DNA of 64,000 nt. Origin: an uncultured Faecalibacterium sp. (GTDB lineage Bacteria; Bacillota; Clostridia; Oscillospirales; Ruminococcaceae). Position numbers and translations under genes: made by a program. The notes under the pieces were generated by a model that saw nothing but the letters and a program-made list of their open reading frames with translations, ran no database searches and was not told the DNA's origin. Positions 54,724-64,000 of this stretch are shown in pieces (the first letter of the stretch is position 1; each line of letters starts with the position of its first letter). The stretch spans positions 248,001 to 312,000 of the forward strand of contig CAKSYT010000002.1 of assembly GCA_934524985.1 (NCBI GenBank), read 5' to 3'.

Positions 54724-55697
54724 GCTTCCTCCTGCGGTGCGTCCAGCTCGGCTTCCACCTCTGCAAGGATCGCGTTTTTGGCGTTTTCAAGGTCGCCCAG
54801 CAGCTCACAGCCCGCTGCGCGGGTGTGCCCGCCGCCGCCCAGCCGCCGGGCGATGGCACAGGCGTCCACGCCCTTTGCGGTGCGCACGCTGATGCGGTAG
54901 CTGCCGCCGGGCTGCTGGCGCAGGGTCAGGCCGACCTTGACCCCCTCGATGCTGATGGGCAGGCCCGTCAGCTCCTCCAGATCTGCGGGGTCTACCCCGC
55001 TCTGCCGGATCTCGTCCCGCGTCAGGTAGATCAGAGCGCAGCGGCCGTCCAGATAGTACTCCAGATGGTTGCGGGCGATGCGCTCGGCCTCCATGCGGGC
55101 ACGGGGCTTTGTGTCGAAGAGCAGGGTGTTCAACTCCTCCACATGACAGCCGGCCTCAATGAGCTTTGCAGCAATCTTGTGGGTGTTGGCTGTGGTGGAA
55201 GAGAACTTGAAGCAGCCGGTGTCGGTGGCAACGCCGGTGTACAGGCAGTCCGCAATGTGGGGGGTGATGGGCACGCCCATCTCCACGATGACCTGATACA
55301 GCAGCTCCGCTGCCGCAGCGGCACCGGCATCCAGAAGGGTAAAATCGGCATAGCCGTTGTTGCCTGCGTGGTGGTCGATGCACAGGTCTACATGGCGTGC
55401 AACCTGCGGCACACCGTTATTTTCGCCAAACAGCTGCAACCCGGCCACGTCCACCGCGATCACGGTGCGGGGCTCGAACTCGCCCTTGAACAGCCGTGGG
55501 TTTGTAAAGGCGTAGCGGGACGGCACGGCATCGGAGCAGAGCACCGCCGTTGTTTTTTCCAGCGCTTTGAGCGCATAGTACAGGGCGCTGCCGCAGCCGA
55601 TGGTGTCACCGTCCGGGTTTTTGTGGCACAGAATCAAAATGTTGTCCGCAGCCAGCAGGCGCTGCGCCATCTGCTGCACATTCAGTTGTTCTGTCAT
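54720..55697 (-). CDS. nrnA: DHH-family phosphoesterase (NrnA-like)
   Basis: 325 residues from the ATG at 55697 (MTEQLNVQQMAQRLL), with AAAGGAT about 10 bases upstream. Metal-binding motifs are CHKNPDGDTIGCGSAL, IAVDVAG and IDHHAGNNGYAD. The C-terminal DHHA1 domain has GGGGHTRAAGCEL. NrnA-type enzymes degrade short oligoribonucleotides and pAp. Its place between rbfA and truB is common in Firmicutes. Confidence 0.93.
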   Translation of the reverse strand: MTEQLNVQQMAQRLLAADNILILCHKNPDGDTIGCGSALYYALKALEKTTAVLCSDAVPSRYAFTNPRLFKGEFEPRTVIAVDVAGLQLFGENNGVPQVARHVDLCIDHHAGNNGYADFTLLDAGAAAAAELLYQVIVEMGVPITPHIADCLYTGVATDTGCFKFSSTTANTHKIAAKLIEAGCHVEELNTLLFDTKPRARMEAERIARNHLEYYLDGRCALIYLTRDEIRQSGVDPADLEELTGLPISIEGVKVGLTLRQQPGGSYRISVRTAKGVDACAIARRLGGGGHTRAAGCELLGDLENAKNAILAEVEAELDAPQEEA

Positions 55698-55726
55698 CCA
55701 ATGATCCATCCTTTCCGCAAAGGCAG

Positions 55727-56119
55727 TCAGTCCTCGGTCTGTTCGGTATCGGCAGACTGTGCTTCTTCCTCGCCGTTCACGTTCAGGCTGCGCAGCAGCT
55801 CGTTGATGTGGGCAGCGTAGGCGGCACCGTCATCCTCCACAAAGATGAAGCGGGGTGCCTTGCGGATGTGCATTTTTTTGCTGACTTCGGTGCGCACATG
55901 GCCTGCGGCACGGTTCAGCGCTTCAATGGCGGGCTTGGGGCCGTCTGCACGGCCCATCACGCTTACATACACTTTTGCCACATCCAGATCCGGCGTCACA
56001 TCCAGACGGGTGACGGTCAGCAGACCGCCCTCCAGCCGCGGGTCCTTCAGCCGGCCGATGATGGCAATGACCTCGCGCTTCATATCCTGCGCAAGACGGC
56101 CCATATTTTTCTGAGACAT
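55727..56119 (-). CDS. rbfA: ribosome-binding factor A
   Basis: 130 residues from the ATG at 56119 (MSQKNMGRLAQDMKREV), with GGAGA 5 bases upstream; an in-frame TTG four codons earlier is less likely. The KH-like fold is recognisable (DPRLEGGLLTVTRLDVTPDL, VSKKMHIRKAPRFIFVEDD). The tail is acidic. It helps mature the 30S subunit. Confidence 0.93.
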   Translation of the reverse strand: MSQKNMGRLAQDMKREVIAIIGRLKDPRLEGGLLTVTRLDVTPDLDVAKVYVSVMGRADGPKPAIEALNRAAGHVRTEVSKKMHIRKAPRFIFVEDDGAAYAAHINELLRSLNVNGEEEAQSADTEQTED

Positions 56120-56451
56120 AGTTTTCTCCAAATTCTGTCCGGCAGCTTCCTAAAGCCTTCCCCCGGCCGGGGCAAGGCGGCATTTGTCTGCCAAAACGAC
56201 GGATGAGGGCGCACGCTCCACGCCTGCGAAAGATACGCCCTCATCAGTCTCACTTCGTTCGACAGGGGTCGTTGCACACAGTCAGCATCCTCGTTCTCTC
56301 CGTCTTTTCTCCTGACACTTTAGCTGTAAACGTTACGGCTCGGCTCCCCCATTGGGGGAGCTGGCGCGGGAGCGCCTGAGAGGGCGCAGTTTCGCTGCTT
56401 TTGCAACAGCCCCCTTTTCTGCCGGGAAGCTGTTATATATTCGGTTTTTGC
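56120..56451. repeat. 332-bp rbfA-infB spacer with palindromic repeat R5
   Basis: There is no gene here. A 10-bp perfect stem (GATGAGGGCG 56202-56211 with CGCCCTCATC 56236-56245) is present. At 56336-56386 is a reverse-oriented half copy of the R family (GGCTCCCCC-N-GGGGGAGC, then GCCTGAGAGGGC). The spacer breaks an otherwise tight operon. Confidence 0.6.
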
Positions 56452-58935
56452 TTAGTCGCGGTACTCTTCCATCTTGAAGGCCTCGTACACGTCGCCTTCC
56501 TTGACGTCCGCAAACTTTTCCAGAGTCACGCCGCACTCGTAGCCCTCGGCCACTTCCTTGGCGTCATCCTTGAAGCGCTTCAGGGATGCGATCTCGTCCT
56601 CGGCGATGACGATGCCGTCACGCACCACGCGCACCTTGCTGTCGCGGGTGATCTTGCCGCTGGTCACGCGGCAGCCTGCAACGGTGCCCACGTTGGAGAT
56701 CTTGTACACCTGACGCACCTGCAGTTCGCCCAGAGCAACCTCGCGGAACTTGGGTGCCAGCATACCCTTCATAGCGTCGGTGACATCGTTGATGGCATCA
56801 TAAATGACGCGATACATACGCATTTCCACCTTGGTGGCAGCGGCTTCTTCCTTAGCCACGTTGTCCGGGCGGACGTTGAAGCCGATGATGATGGCGTTGG
56901 AGGCATCGGCCAGATCGACGTCGGACTTGCTGATGGCGCCGACACCGGCATGGATGACGCGCACACGCACCTCGTCGTTGGAGATCTTCTCCAAGCTCTG
57001 CTTCACAGCCTCGGCAGAACCCTGCACGTCGGCCTTGACCACGATGGCCAGTTCCTTCATGTCGTTCTGTGCCATCTGGCTGAACAGGTTATCCAGCGTG
57101 ACCTTCTGGAAGGAGGAGAACTGCTTCTCCTTGGCGGCAGCAATGCGCTGCTCGGCCAGCTCACGGGCCAGACGCTCGTCCTCAACAGCCTCGAACAGGT
57201 CGCCTGCCTCGGGCACGGCGGTCAGGCCGGTGATCTCCACGGGGGTGGAGGGGCCGGCATCGGTGAGCAGCTGACCCTTATCGTTGCGCATGGTACGCAC
57301 ACGGCCCACGGCGGTACCGGCAATGATGACATCACCGGCGTGCAGAGTGCCGTTCTGCACCAGAATGGTGGCGATGGGGCCCTGACCCTTGTCCAGACGT
57401 GCCTCAACAACTGCACCCTTGGCGCGGCGGTTGGGGTTAGCCTTCAGCTCCATGACCTCGGCTTCCAGCGCAACGCGCTCCAGCAGGTCGTTGATGCCCA
57501 TGCCGGTCAGTGCGGACACGGGGATGCAGGCCACATCTCCGCCCCAGTCCTCGGGGATCAGGCCGTACTTGGTCAGGCTCTCCTTCACGCGCTCGGGGTT
57601 GGCGGTGGGCTTATCCATCTTGTTGATGGCCACGATCACCTTAACCTCTGCAGCCTTGGCGTGGTTGATGGATTCGATGGTCTGGGGCATGATGCCGTCG
57701 TCGGCAGCCACGACCAGAATGGCGATATCGGTCATGTTGGCACCGCGGGCACGCATAGAGGTGAAAGCCTCGTGACCCGGGGTGTCCAGGAAGGTGATCT
57801 TGCTGTCGTTGATGCGCACCTGATAGGCACCGATGGCCTGCGTGATGCCGCCGGCCTCGCCTGCGGTGACGTTGGTCTTGCGGATGGCATCCAAAATACT
57901 GGTCTTGCCGTGGTCAACGTGACCCATGACGCAGACGACCGGGGGACGCTCCACCAGATCCTCCTGTGCATCCTCTTCCTGGGTGAACAGGCGCTCCTCG
58001 ATGGTAACGTGCACCTCGTGCTCAACCTTTGCGTGGAACTCCTCTGCCAGCAGAGATGCGGTGTCGAAATCGATCACGTCGTTGATGGCGTGCATCTCGC
58101 CCAACTGCATAAACTTGGCAATGACCTTACCAGCCTGCTGCTTCAGACGGGCAGCCAGTTCGCCCACGGTGATCTCATCGGGGATCAGCACCTTCAGCTG
58201 GGCGTTGCGGGCCTTCTCCAGTTGGATGCGCTGCAGACGCTCGAACTCGGTCTCGCGCTTGCCCTTCTGGAACTGCTGGCGCTGGCGCTGACCGCGCTGG
58301 GTGAACTTCTGCTTGTTGCCCTGCGGGGTGGGCTTGCGGCGGTTCTCGGTGTTCTTGGTAGAAGCCAGATCATCGTAACGAGCATCGAAGCGGTCCACGT
58401 TCATATCCACAGTGCGGGTATCCACGGTGACCTGATTGTCCTCGCGGCGGACAGAAACTGCCTGTGCGGGGGCAGCAGTAGCCTTTGCGCCGGTCTCGCG
58501 TGCCAGCTCGCTGAAGGAAACGGTCTTTTCCTCGCGCTTCTTGTGCTGCTCGGGCTTCTTGTCGCCGTGCTTGCCGTTGTTGTTATTATTGTTGTTTGCC
58601 TTGGGCTGCTCGGCCTTTGCGGCGGGCTGCTGGGGCTTTTTGTCAGCCTTGGGAGCCTCGGGCTTCTTCTCAGCCTTCTTTTCGACTTTCTGGTCAGCCT
58701 TCTTCTCGGCCTTGGGCTCCTCCTTGGGAGCCTTGGCGCTGTTCAAAAACTCGTCCAGATTTGCCACGCTGTTATCCTTGCTGAACTTCTCCAGCAGGTA
58801 GTTCAGCTCGTTCTCCTCCAGATTGGAGCTGTTCTTCTTGCCGGTGCTGCCCATAGCGGTCAGCTCATCCAGCACCTTCTTTGTAGAAAGGTTCAGATCC
58901 TTTGCAAAGTCACTCACTTTATATTTTACGATCAT
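56452..58935 (-). CDS. infB: translation initiation factor IF-2
   Basis: 827 residues. An N-terminal IF2-N domain ([20 protein letters not shown]) is followed by a Lys/Glu/Pro-rich linker (about residues 60-140). A second IF2-N region precedes the G domain ([24 protein letters not shown]). The C-terminal beta-barrels follow. It delivers fMet-tRNA to the 30S subunit. It overlaps the L7Ae-family gene by four bases. Confidence 0.97.
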   Translation of the reverse strand: MIVKYKVSDFAKDLNLSTKKVLDELTAMGSTGKKNSSNLEENELNYLLEKFSKDNSVANLDEFLNSAKAPKEEPKAEKKADQKVEKKAEKKPEAPKADKKPQQPAAKAEQPKANNNNNNNGKHGDKKPEQHKKREEKTVSFSELARETGAKATAAPAQAVSVRREDNQVTVDTRTVDMNVDRFDARYDDLASTKNTENRRKPTPQGNKQKFTQRGQRQRQQFQKGKRETEFERLQRIQLEKARNAQLKVLIPDEITVGELAARLKQQAGKVIAKFMQLGEMHAINDVIDFDTASLLAEEFHAKVEHEVHVTIEERLFTQEEDAQEDLVERPPVVCVMGHVDHGKTSILDAIRKTNVTAGEAGGITQAIGAYQVRINDSKITFLDTPGHEAFTSMRARGANMTDIAILVVAADDGIMPQTIESINHAKAAEVKVIVAINKMDKPTANPERVKESLTKYGLIPEDWGGDVACIPVSALTGMGINDLLERVALEAEVMELKANPNRRAKGAVVEARLDKGQGPIATILVQNGTLHAGDVIIAGTAVGRVRTMRNDKGQLLTDAGPSTPVEITGLTAVPEAGDLFEAVEDERLARELAEQRIAAAKEKQFSSFQKVTLDNLFSQMAQNDMKELAIVVKADVQGSAEAVKQSLEKISNDEVRVRVIHAGVGAISKSDVDLADASNAIIIGFNVRPDNVAKEEAAATKVEMRMYRVIYDAINDVTDAMKGMLAPKFREVALGELQVRQVYKISNVGTVAGCRVTSGKITRDSKVRVVRDGIVIAEDEIASLKRFKDDAKEVAEGYECGVTLEKFADVKEGDVYEAFKMEEYRD

Positions 58936-59309
58936 TCGCTCATATCCTCCTCATTTTTGATTGCTCCGCAGTCCGACAGGCGGTCGAAGCAGAGCTTTGC
59001 GAGGTTGCGGTCGGTCACCGCGTAAACAGCCACGGGCTTGTGGCTGATATCGGCCAGCTTATCCTGCGTCAGCGGCATGGTGAACACGTCCACCAAGTCG
59101 CCCACGGCGTAGTTCAAACGCTGCAAAGTCTTGGGGCTGATGTCCGATGCGGTCATCACCAGCCATGCCTTGCTTTTTACGCAGGCTTCCTCCACGGCGT
59201 CAAAGCCCATGGTCAGCGCACCGGCCTTGCGGCACAGGCTCACGGCCTGATACAGCGCCTCCTCCGGGGGCAGCTTGGGTTTTGCGGGGGCGTTATTCTT
59301 TTTTGCCAT
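58932..59309 (-). CDS. ylxQ: L7Ae-family ribosomal protein (YlxQ-like)
   Basis: 125 residues from the ATG at 59309 ([12 protein letters not shown]), with AAAGGAGG upstream inside the end of ylxR. The L7Ae/L30e fold is seen in [20 protein letters not shown] and [18 protein letters not shown]. YlxQ-type proteins bind kink-turn RNA. The place between ylxR and infB is the usual one. Confidence 0.9.
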   Translation of the reverse strand: MAKKNNAPAKPKLPPEEALYQAVSLCRKAGALTMGFDAVEEACVKSKAWLVMTASDISPKTLQRLNYAVGDLVDVFTMPLTQDKLADISHKPVAVYAVTDRNLAKLCFDRLSDCGAIKNEEDMSE

Positions 59310-59592
59310 CGGCTGCTGCCTCCTTTGCGGCTGCGGCCAGCTGTACAGCCAGCGCGTCGTATACCTCGGCGGGGACCGGCTGCTCAAAGCAGCGCTCCAG
59401 CGCCTTTTTCTTCTTTGCCTTGGTCAGGCAGTCCGGGTTGGGGCAGAGATATGCGCCGCGCCCCGGCTTTTTGCCTACCAGATCAATGCTGATCTCCCCG
59501 CTGGGTGCGCGCACCACGCGCACCAGTTCCTTTTTGGGGCGGCTGGTCATGCAGCCGATGCACTGGCGGGCAGGAATCTTTTTTTGTGCCAT
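59293..59592 (-). CDS. ylxR: YlxR-family RNA-binding protein (RnpM)
   Basis: 99 residues. The Cys-containing PARQCIGCMTSRPKKELVRV and GRGAYLCPNPDC motifs are diagnostic. Members of this family have been linked to modulation of RNase P. It overlaps the start of ylxQ by 17 bases. Confidence 0.92.
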   Translation of the reverse strand: MAQKKIPARQCIGCMTSRPKKELVRVVRAPSGEISIDLVGKKPGRGAYLCPNPDCLTKAKKKKALERCFEQPVPAEVYDALAVQLAAAAKEAAADGKKE

Positions 59593-59625
59593 CCGGTTTC
59601 CCTCCTTCGGCAGATGGTGCCGGGC

Positions 59626-60732
59626 TTATTCAGCGTCTGCTGCGTCCTTCTTGGGCTCCTCGTCCTCGCCGTAGTAGCCGCTCTCGGGACGGATATCAAT
59701 GTTGTAGCCGGTCAGGCGGGCGCACAGGCGGGCGTTCTGGCCCTTGTTGCCGATGGCCAAGCTCAGCTGCTGGTCGGGCACGGTGACGCGGCAGGAGCGG
59801 GTCTCGCCGGGCAGCAGCTCCACCTTGACCACCTTGGCGGGGCTCAGGGCTGCGGAGATGAACTCAGAGATATCCTCGCTCCACTTGACGATGTCGATCT
59901 TCTCACCGCCCAGCTTTTCCACAACAGCGGCCACGCGGGCGCCGTGCTCGCCGATGCAGGCAGAAACAGGGTTGACGTTGGGGTCCTTGGACCAGACAGC
60001 CATCTTGGTGCGGGCACCGGCCTCGCGGCTGATGGCCTTTACCTCCACAGTGCCGTCAAAGATCTCGGGCACTTCCAGCTCAAACAGGCGCTTGACAAGG
60101 CCGGGATGGGTGCGGCTGATCATCACGCGGGGGCCGCGCTCGGTGCTGACCACGTCCACGATGTAGACCTGCAGGGTCTCGCCCTCGGTGTACACCTCAC
60201 CGGGCACCTGCTCGTTGCGGGGCAGAACAGCCTCGCCGCCCTTGCCCAGATCCAGCGCAACGATACCCTTCTCGGTATCCACGCGGGTAACGGTGGCCTG
60301 CACGATATCGTGTGCGCGAGACTGGATCTCGCTGAGCTGCTGGTTACGCTCGGCCTCGCGGATGCCCTGACGGATGACGTGCTTTGCAGTCTGGGCAGCA
60401 ATGCGGCCAAAATCGCGGGTCTTGAGCGGGGTGATGATGCGGTCGCCCACTTCGTAGCTGCTGCGGATCTTGCGTGCCTCGGTCACACCGATCTCGGCGT
60501 GCTCGTCGTACCAGTCCTCGTCTGCCACGATGTCCTGGATCAGAGCCACGTCAAAGCGGCCGGTGTCGGGGTCGATGTCCACACGGATGTGGTCCTCCTC
60601 GACCTCGTAGTTCTTCTTGACGGCAATGATGATAGCCGCCTTGATCTTTTCGATCAGGTACTCTGCGGTGATGCCGCGCTCATGCTCCAGCATGGAGAGC
60701 GCTTCAAAAAAGTCCTTATTCGCTGCTGTCAT
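59626..60732 (-). CDS. nusA: transcription termination/antitermination protein NusA
   Basis: 368 residues from the ATG at 60732 (MTAANKDFFEALSMLEHERG), with AGGAGG upstream. N-terminal polymerase-binding domain, S1 domain (residues about 130-205) and two KH domains (ISRTHPGLVKRLF, PVSACIGEHGARV, LAIGNKGQNARL). A short acidic tail ends it. It controls pausing and termination. Confidence 0.96.
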   Translation of the reverse strand: MTAANKDFFEALSMLEHERGITAEYLIEKIKAAIIIAVKKNYEVEEDHIRVDIDPDTGRFDVALIQDIVADEDWYDEHAEIGVTEARKIRSSYEVGDRIITPLKTRDFGRIAAQTAKHVIRQGIREAERNQQLSEIQSRAHDIVQATVTRVDTEKGIVALDLGKGGEAVLPRNEQVPGEVYTEGETLQVYIVDVVSTERGPRVMISRTHPGLVKRLFELEVPEIFDGTVEVKAISREAGARTKMAVWSKDPNVNPVSACIGEHGARVAAVVEKLGGEKIDIVKWSEDISEFISAALSPAKVVKVELLPGETRSCRVTVPDQQLSLAIGNKGQNARLCARLTGYNIDIRPESGYYGEDEEPKKDAADAE

Positions 60733-60788
60733 TTTTCGGGTTCCTCCTATATATTTTGTTCTCTTTTCTCCATCAGAGACGGTTCTTC

Positions 60789-61274
60789 TCAGTTGAACAG
60801 ATCCTCGTCGTCGCACAGCTGTACGCCGGAGGCTGCATTTACTTCAAAGGTCACGGGGCCGTTCTCGGTCTCCAGCGTCACGGTGCTGCCCTCGCGGCCG
60901 GTCAGGATACCGGCAAGCTCCCGCACGCCGTCGGCGTTGGGACGGATGAGCTTTGCCCGCACCTTCTGGCCCTTGAGTGCCTCGTAGTGCTCCGGGCGGG
61001 TCAGCTTGCGGCCAAGGCCGGGGCTGCCCACTTCCAAATAATAGCTCTGGTCGATGGGGTCTGCCTCATCCAGAATGGGGTCCAGTGCGTGGGACACCTC
61101 TGCACAGGTGTCGGTATCCATGGTGCCGTCCCGGTCGATGAGGATGCGAAGATACCAGTCCGGCCCTTCCTTCTCAAAAACCACATCCCACAGGCGCAGA
61201 CCCATGCCTTCCACCGTGGGACGGACAAGCGCTTCCACTCTCTGCGCGGTGTTGCCGCCAGACTGCTTCGCCAT
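60789..61274 (-). CDS. rimP: ribosome maturation factor RimP
   Basis: 161 residues from the ATG at 61274 (MAKQSGGNTAQRVEALVRP), with GGAGG upstream. LRILIDRDGTMDTDTCAEVS and YYLEVGSPGLGRKLTRPEHY are RimP signatures. It acts in 30S assembly and is the first gene of the operon. Confidence 0.95.
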   Translation of the reverse strand: MAKQSGGNTAQRVEALVRPTVEGMGLRLWDVVFEKEGPDWYLRILIDRDGTMDTDTCAEVSHALDPILDEADPIDQSYYLEVGSPGLGRKLTRPEHYEALKGQKVRAKLIRPNADGVRELAGILTGREGSTVTLETENGPVTFEVNAASGVQLCDDEDLFN

Positions 61275-61295
61275 AAAAAACCTCCAAACAAACAA

Positions 61296-61323
61296 GAAAC
61301 GCGGACCTTGCGGCCCACGTTTC
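61296..61323 (-). promoter_or_regulatory. leader hairpin before rimP
   Basis: A 12-bp stem (GAAACG/CGTTTC outer, two wobbles inside) capped by a GCAA tetraloop lies between the promoter and the rimP RBS, followed by TTGTTTG. It could be an attenuator of the operon. Confidence 0.5.
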
Positions 61324-61348
61324 AGGTTAAACTATATCGTACTACTAG

Positions 61349-61377
61349 AATATAGCATACTCTTGCGATTTATGCAA
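61349..61377 (-). promoter_or_regulatory. promoter of the rimP-ribF operon
   Basis: Minus-strand TTGCAT (61377-61372) and TATATT (61354-61349), spaced 17 bp. Confidence 0.65.
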
Positions 61378-61422
61378 GCATTTTCGCAATTTTTTTGCAG
61401 TTGCGCGCCCTTTGGGGCTTTT

Positions 61423-62664
61423 TTACAGCACCCAGACGCCGTTTTCGAACAGCTGCACGGTGCGGCCATCGCGGCATTTGCCGGTGATGCGGCTGTCCTC
61501 TGCACCGATCATCACGTCCTCGTGCAGGGAGGAGTGGTTCATGCCGCGGGCTGCCAGTTCTTCCTTAGAAAGGCCGGTACCTCCCACGGTGGTGCCGGGG
61601 TAGCTGTCGCCAAAGGCGATGTGGCAGGCGGCGTTCTCGTCAAACAGGGTGTTGTAGAACAGCTTGCCGCTGCGGTTGATGGGGCTGGACGCGGGCACCA
61701 GTGCCACCTCGCCGATGTGGCGTGCGCCCTCGTCGGTGTCCAGCAGCTGACCCAGCAGATCTACGCCCTCGTCGGCGCCGTGCTCCACCACCTTGCCGTC
61801 CTTGAAGGTAACGTGGAAATTCTTGATCAGCTGACCATTAAAGACGTAGGGCTTTGTGCCGTAAACGATGCCGTCCACCTTATCCTTATGGGGTGCGGTG
61901 AACACCTCCTCGGTGGGGATGTTGGGCAGGAAGGGCACGCCCTTCTCGTTTTTGCTGCCGGCGCTCTCCCACACCGCCTGCTCGGCCAGACCCACGGTCA
62001 GGTCGGTGCCGTTGGCGCTTTCAAAATGCACGCTTTCCAGATCAAGGGCGTTCATCTTTGCGCCCAGCTCGTTCAGGCGGTCCAGATGCTTCTGCCACTC
62101 CCCTACCGGGTCGCCGCCGGTCACACGGCAGGTATCAAAGATCAGCTTCCACTGTGCTTCAATGGCGGCGGCAGTGTCCAGCTCCGGGAACATCTTCTTT
62201 GCCCACGGCTCTGCGGGCAGAGCGGCGATGGACCACTGCACACGGTCGTTCATGGTGTACTCCCGCCACGGCTGCATAAAGCTGCGGTTGGCGCTGTTCA
62301 CCCGGCTGATCTTGGCACCGTCCAGCCCGGCAAACAGTTCCGGGTCGTCCGCGATGAGGTGCAGCACGCACACACCGCCCTCGCTCTCGGCGTAATCCAG
62401 ATAGCGGCGCAACTGCCAGCCCTTGTGGTCGGTCAGTGCGTCCTCGCTGCCCAGCTCCATGCGGATGCGGGTAACGGCGTCATCCTGCCAGTTCACCTGC
62501 ACGTCCCGCGCACCGGCTTCGTAGGCGCTGCGCACGCACAGCCGTGCCAGCGGAGCGCCCTCCAGCGGGCAGTTGATGACCAGGGTCTGCCCCGGCTGCG
62601 GGTTCACACCCACCCGGACGATAAAATCTGCATACTTTTGCAGCAGTTCGTTAAAGTTTTCCAC
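61423..62664 (-). CDS. M29-family aminopeptidase
   Basis: 413 residues, the usual length for AmpS/PepS-type enzymes. N-terminal VGVNPQPGQTLVINCPLEGA, the metal-binding FPNIPTEEVFTAPHKD-like segment (here LPNIPTEEVFTAPHKDKVDG), VEHGADEG, and the C-terminal HIAFGDSYPGT and NHSSLHEDVMIG are present. It removes N-terminal residues from peptides in the cytoplasm with two metal ions. It stands alone. Confidence 0.95.
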   Translation of the reverse strand: MENFNELLQKYADFIVRVGVNPQPGQTLVINCPLEGAPLARLCVRSAYEAGARDVQVNWQDDAVTRIRMELGSEDALTDHKGWQLRRYLDYAESEGGVCVLHLIADDPELFAGLDGAKISRVNSANRSFMQPWREYTMNDRVQWSIAALPAEPWAKKMFPELDTAAAIEAQWKLIFDTCRVTGGDPVGEWQKHLDRLNELGAKMNALDLESVHFESANGTDLTVGLAEQAVWESAGSKNEKGVPFLPNIPTEEVFTAPHKDKVDGIVYGTKPYVFNGQLIKNFHVTFKDGKVVEHGADEGVDLLGQLLDTDEGARHIGEVALVPASSPINRSGKLFYNTLFDENAACHIAFGDSYPGTTVGGTGLSKEELAARGMNHSSLHEDVMIGAEDSRITGKCRDGRTVQLFENGVWVL

Positions 62665-62755
62665 GTTAGAACCTCCTGTGGTGCATAGCCACCGTTGTTT
62701 TTCTCTCAGTATACCGCGTTCCGGCGCTTCTGTCCACTATGGGCAGAGCTGCCGC

Positions 62756-64000
62756 TCACCCTTCCGATTCAAAAAAGGCGCGGGTCAGCTGCACCACCGT
62801 GCCTGAAAGCAGCAGCAGTGCAATGAGGTTGGGGATGCTCATCAGGCCGTTGAAGGTATCGGCGATGCTCCACAGCAGGCCAAGGTCCATGGTAGCGCCC
62901 AGAATGGCTACCAGAGCGTACACCACAAAGAAGGGGCGCGCCACCTTGTTGCTCTTGCACAGGAACACCAGAAAGCGGGAGCCGTACAGACCCCAGCCGA
63001 TGATGGTGGAAAAGGCAAAGCAGCACAGCGCCACAGCGGTAAAAATGGAAGCCCAGCCGCCGTAGGTGGTGGTAAAGCCGGAGATGGTCAGCTCGGCACC
63101 GGCCGCTGCGCCGTAGCTGACCGGGGTGCCGCTGCACAGGATGACCAGCGCGGTCAGGGTGCAGATGACGATGGTATCGGCAAACACCTCAAAAATACCG
63201 AACATGCCCTGCTTGGCCGGCTTTTTGGTGTCGGCGCAGGCATGGGCGATGGAGCCGGTGCCAAGACCAGCCTCGTTGGAAAAGATGCCGCGGGAAACGC
63301 CCTTTTGCATACTGACGAACAGGCTGCCGATGGTGCCGCCGGTAAAGGCAGCGGGGTTGAACGCGCCCGCCACGATGGATTCCAGCACATAGGGCAGGCG
63401 GGAGAAGTTGAGCACCACCACGCCCACCGACAGCACAATGTAGAACAGTGCCATAAAGGGCACCAGCTTCTCGCTTACGCTGCCAATGCGCTTGATGCCG
63501 CCCAGCAGCACCAGCGCCACCAGCGCCGCCACAAGGATGCCCACGATGAGGTTGAGGGTGGGCAGAAAGCCATTGCCCACAAGCCCGTATTCCAGCAGGG
63601 CGGTATCCACTGCCGCCACGATGGTATTCACCTGCGTTGCGTTGCCGGTGCCGAACACGGTCAGCACGCCGAACAGCGCGTACAGCACCGCCAGAAACTG
63701 CCAGCGGCGGCCAAGGCCGTTTTTAATATAGTACATCGGGCCGCCCACCCACTCGCCGGTATCGCTGCGCTCCCGGAAATGCACGGCCAGCGTCACCTCG
63801 GCAAACTTGGTGCACATGCCCAGCAGCGCAGAGCACCACATCCAGAACACGGCACCCGGGCCGCCGATGGCGATAGCGCCCGCCACACCGGCAATGTTGC
63901 CGGTGCCCACCGTGCCCGCCAGCGCGGTGCACACTGCCTGAAAGGGGGTCATGGCACCGTCCGAGGCGTCCCGCTTGCGGAACATCCGGCCCACGGTGGT
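62756..64000 (-). CDS. sodium:alanine symporter family (AGCS) protein, partial
   Basis: The 3' part of the gene; the frame is open to the right edge (…TTVGRMFRKRDASDG), so roughly the first 60-80 residues lie outside. The family signature is TALAGTVGTGNIAGVAGAIA followed by IGGPGAVFWMW. About nine membrane helices remain. It imports alanine or glycine with sodium ions. Regulation cannot be judged because the upstream region is missing. Confidence 0.93.
   Translation of the reverse strand, partial: TTVGRMFRKRDASDGAMTPFQAVCTALAGTVGTGNIAGVAGAIAIGGPGAVFWMWCSALLGMCTKFAEVTLAVHFRERSDTGEWVGGPMYYIKNGLGRRWQFLAVLYALFGVLTVFGTGNATQVNTIVAAVDTALLEYGLVGNGFLPTLNLIVGILVAALVALVLLGGIKRIGSVSEKLVPFMALFYIVLSVGVVVLNFSRLPYVLESIVAGAFNPAAFTGGTIGSLFVSMQKGVSRGIFSNEAGLGTGSIAHACADTKKPAKQGMFGIFEVFADTIVICTLTALVILCSGTPVSYGAAAGAELTISGFTTTYGGWASIFTAVALCCFAFSTIIGWGLYGSRFLVFLCKSNKVARPFFVVYALVAILGATMDLGLLWSIADTFNGLMSIPNLIALLLLSGTVVQLTRAFFESEG

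Noticed and set aside
56401..59025. An 874-codon plus-strand frame
   Set aside because: Antisense shadow of infB.

Overview
The window looks like the chromosome of a GC-rich clostridial gut Firmicute, most likely Faecalibacterium or a close relative in the Oscillospiraceae/Ruminococcaceae. This is inferred from gene content and order: rimP-nusA-ylxR-ylxQ-infB-rbfA-nrnA-truB-ribF, ftsE-ftsX-M23 peptidase-S41 peptidase-ksgA, a clostridial pur cluster with a single-chain PurL, and a secreted pectin-degrading enzyme. No marker gene was compared with a database. Most genes are on the minus strand.

Positions 1-13351 are accessory DNA: two integrative elements lying in tandem at the 3' end of gap (glyceraldehyde-3-phosphate dehydrogenase). 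The last ~100 bp of gap occur twice as an exact direct repeat (6810-6909 and 13252-13351). Immediately downstream of each copy, on the same strand, is a closely related tyrosine recombinase gene. Element A (left edge to ~6809) is host-like in composition. It carries a RepA/RecA-like ATPase, a string of small unknown proteins (three of them paralogous), a possible antisense RNA, and an iteron-like and AT-rich region. Element B (one 6442-bp repeat-to-repeat unit) is AT-rich. It carries a second integrase, an SF2 helicase-like protein, an HNH endonuclease, a ribbon-helix-helix protein, a lipoprotein and a small serine recombinase. In both elements the integrase ribosome-binding site lies in a terminator-like hairpin just after the gap end.

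Positions 13253-31825 hold gap, citrate synthase with a coupled membrane protein, a SpoIID-like protein, a secreted papain/C39-like protein, a 1350-residue pectate lyase plus SGNH esterase, ksgA, an S41 protease, and an FtsEX plus M23 hydrolase cell-wall module. A PucR/CdaR-type regulator and an RsuA-type pseudouridine synthase follow. Two copies of a short inverted-repeat element each end exactly on the TAG stop codon of a gene (ksgA and the M23 peptidase).

Positions 31944-44456 are a minus-strand purine operon read purE-purF-purM-purN-purO-(AICAR transformylase)-purD-purL-purB. PurH is split into a stand-alone AICAR transformylase and an archaeal-type IMP cyclohydrolase. The operon is preceded by a structured, terminator-ended leader and interrupted by a family of palindromic repeats. 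purC and purK are not in the window.

Positions 44918-64000 hold a YbaK-family deacylase and a DAHP synthase under a promoter with two matching dyad operators. A DUF3783 protein with an ApbE lipoprotein and the glycolytic run pgk-tpiA-gpmI come next. The window closes with the rimP-to-ribF translation/transcription operon, an M29 aminopeptidase and the 3' part of a sodium:alanine symporter.
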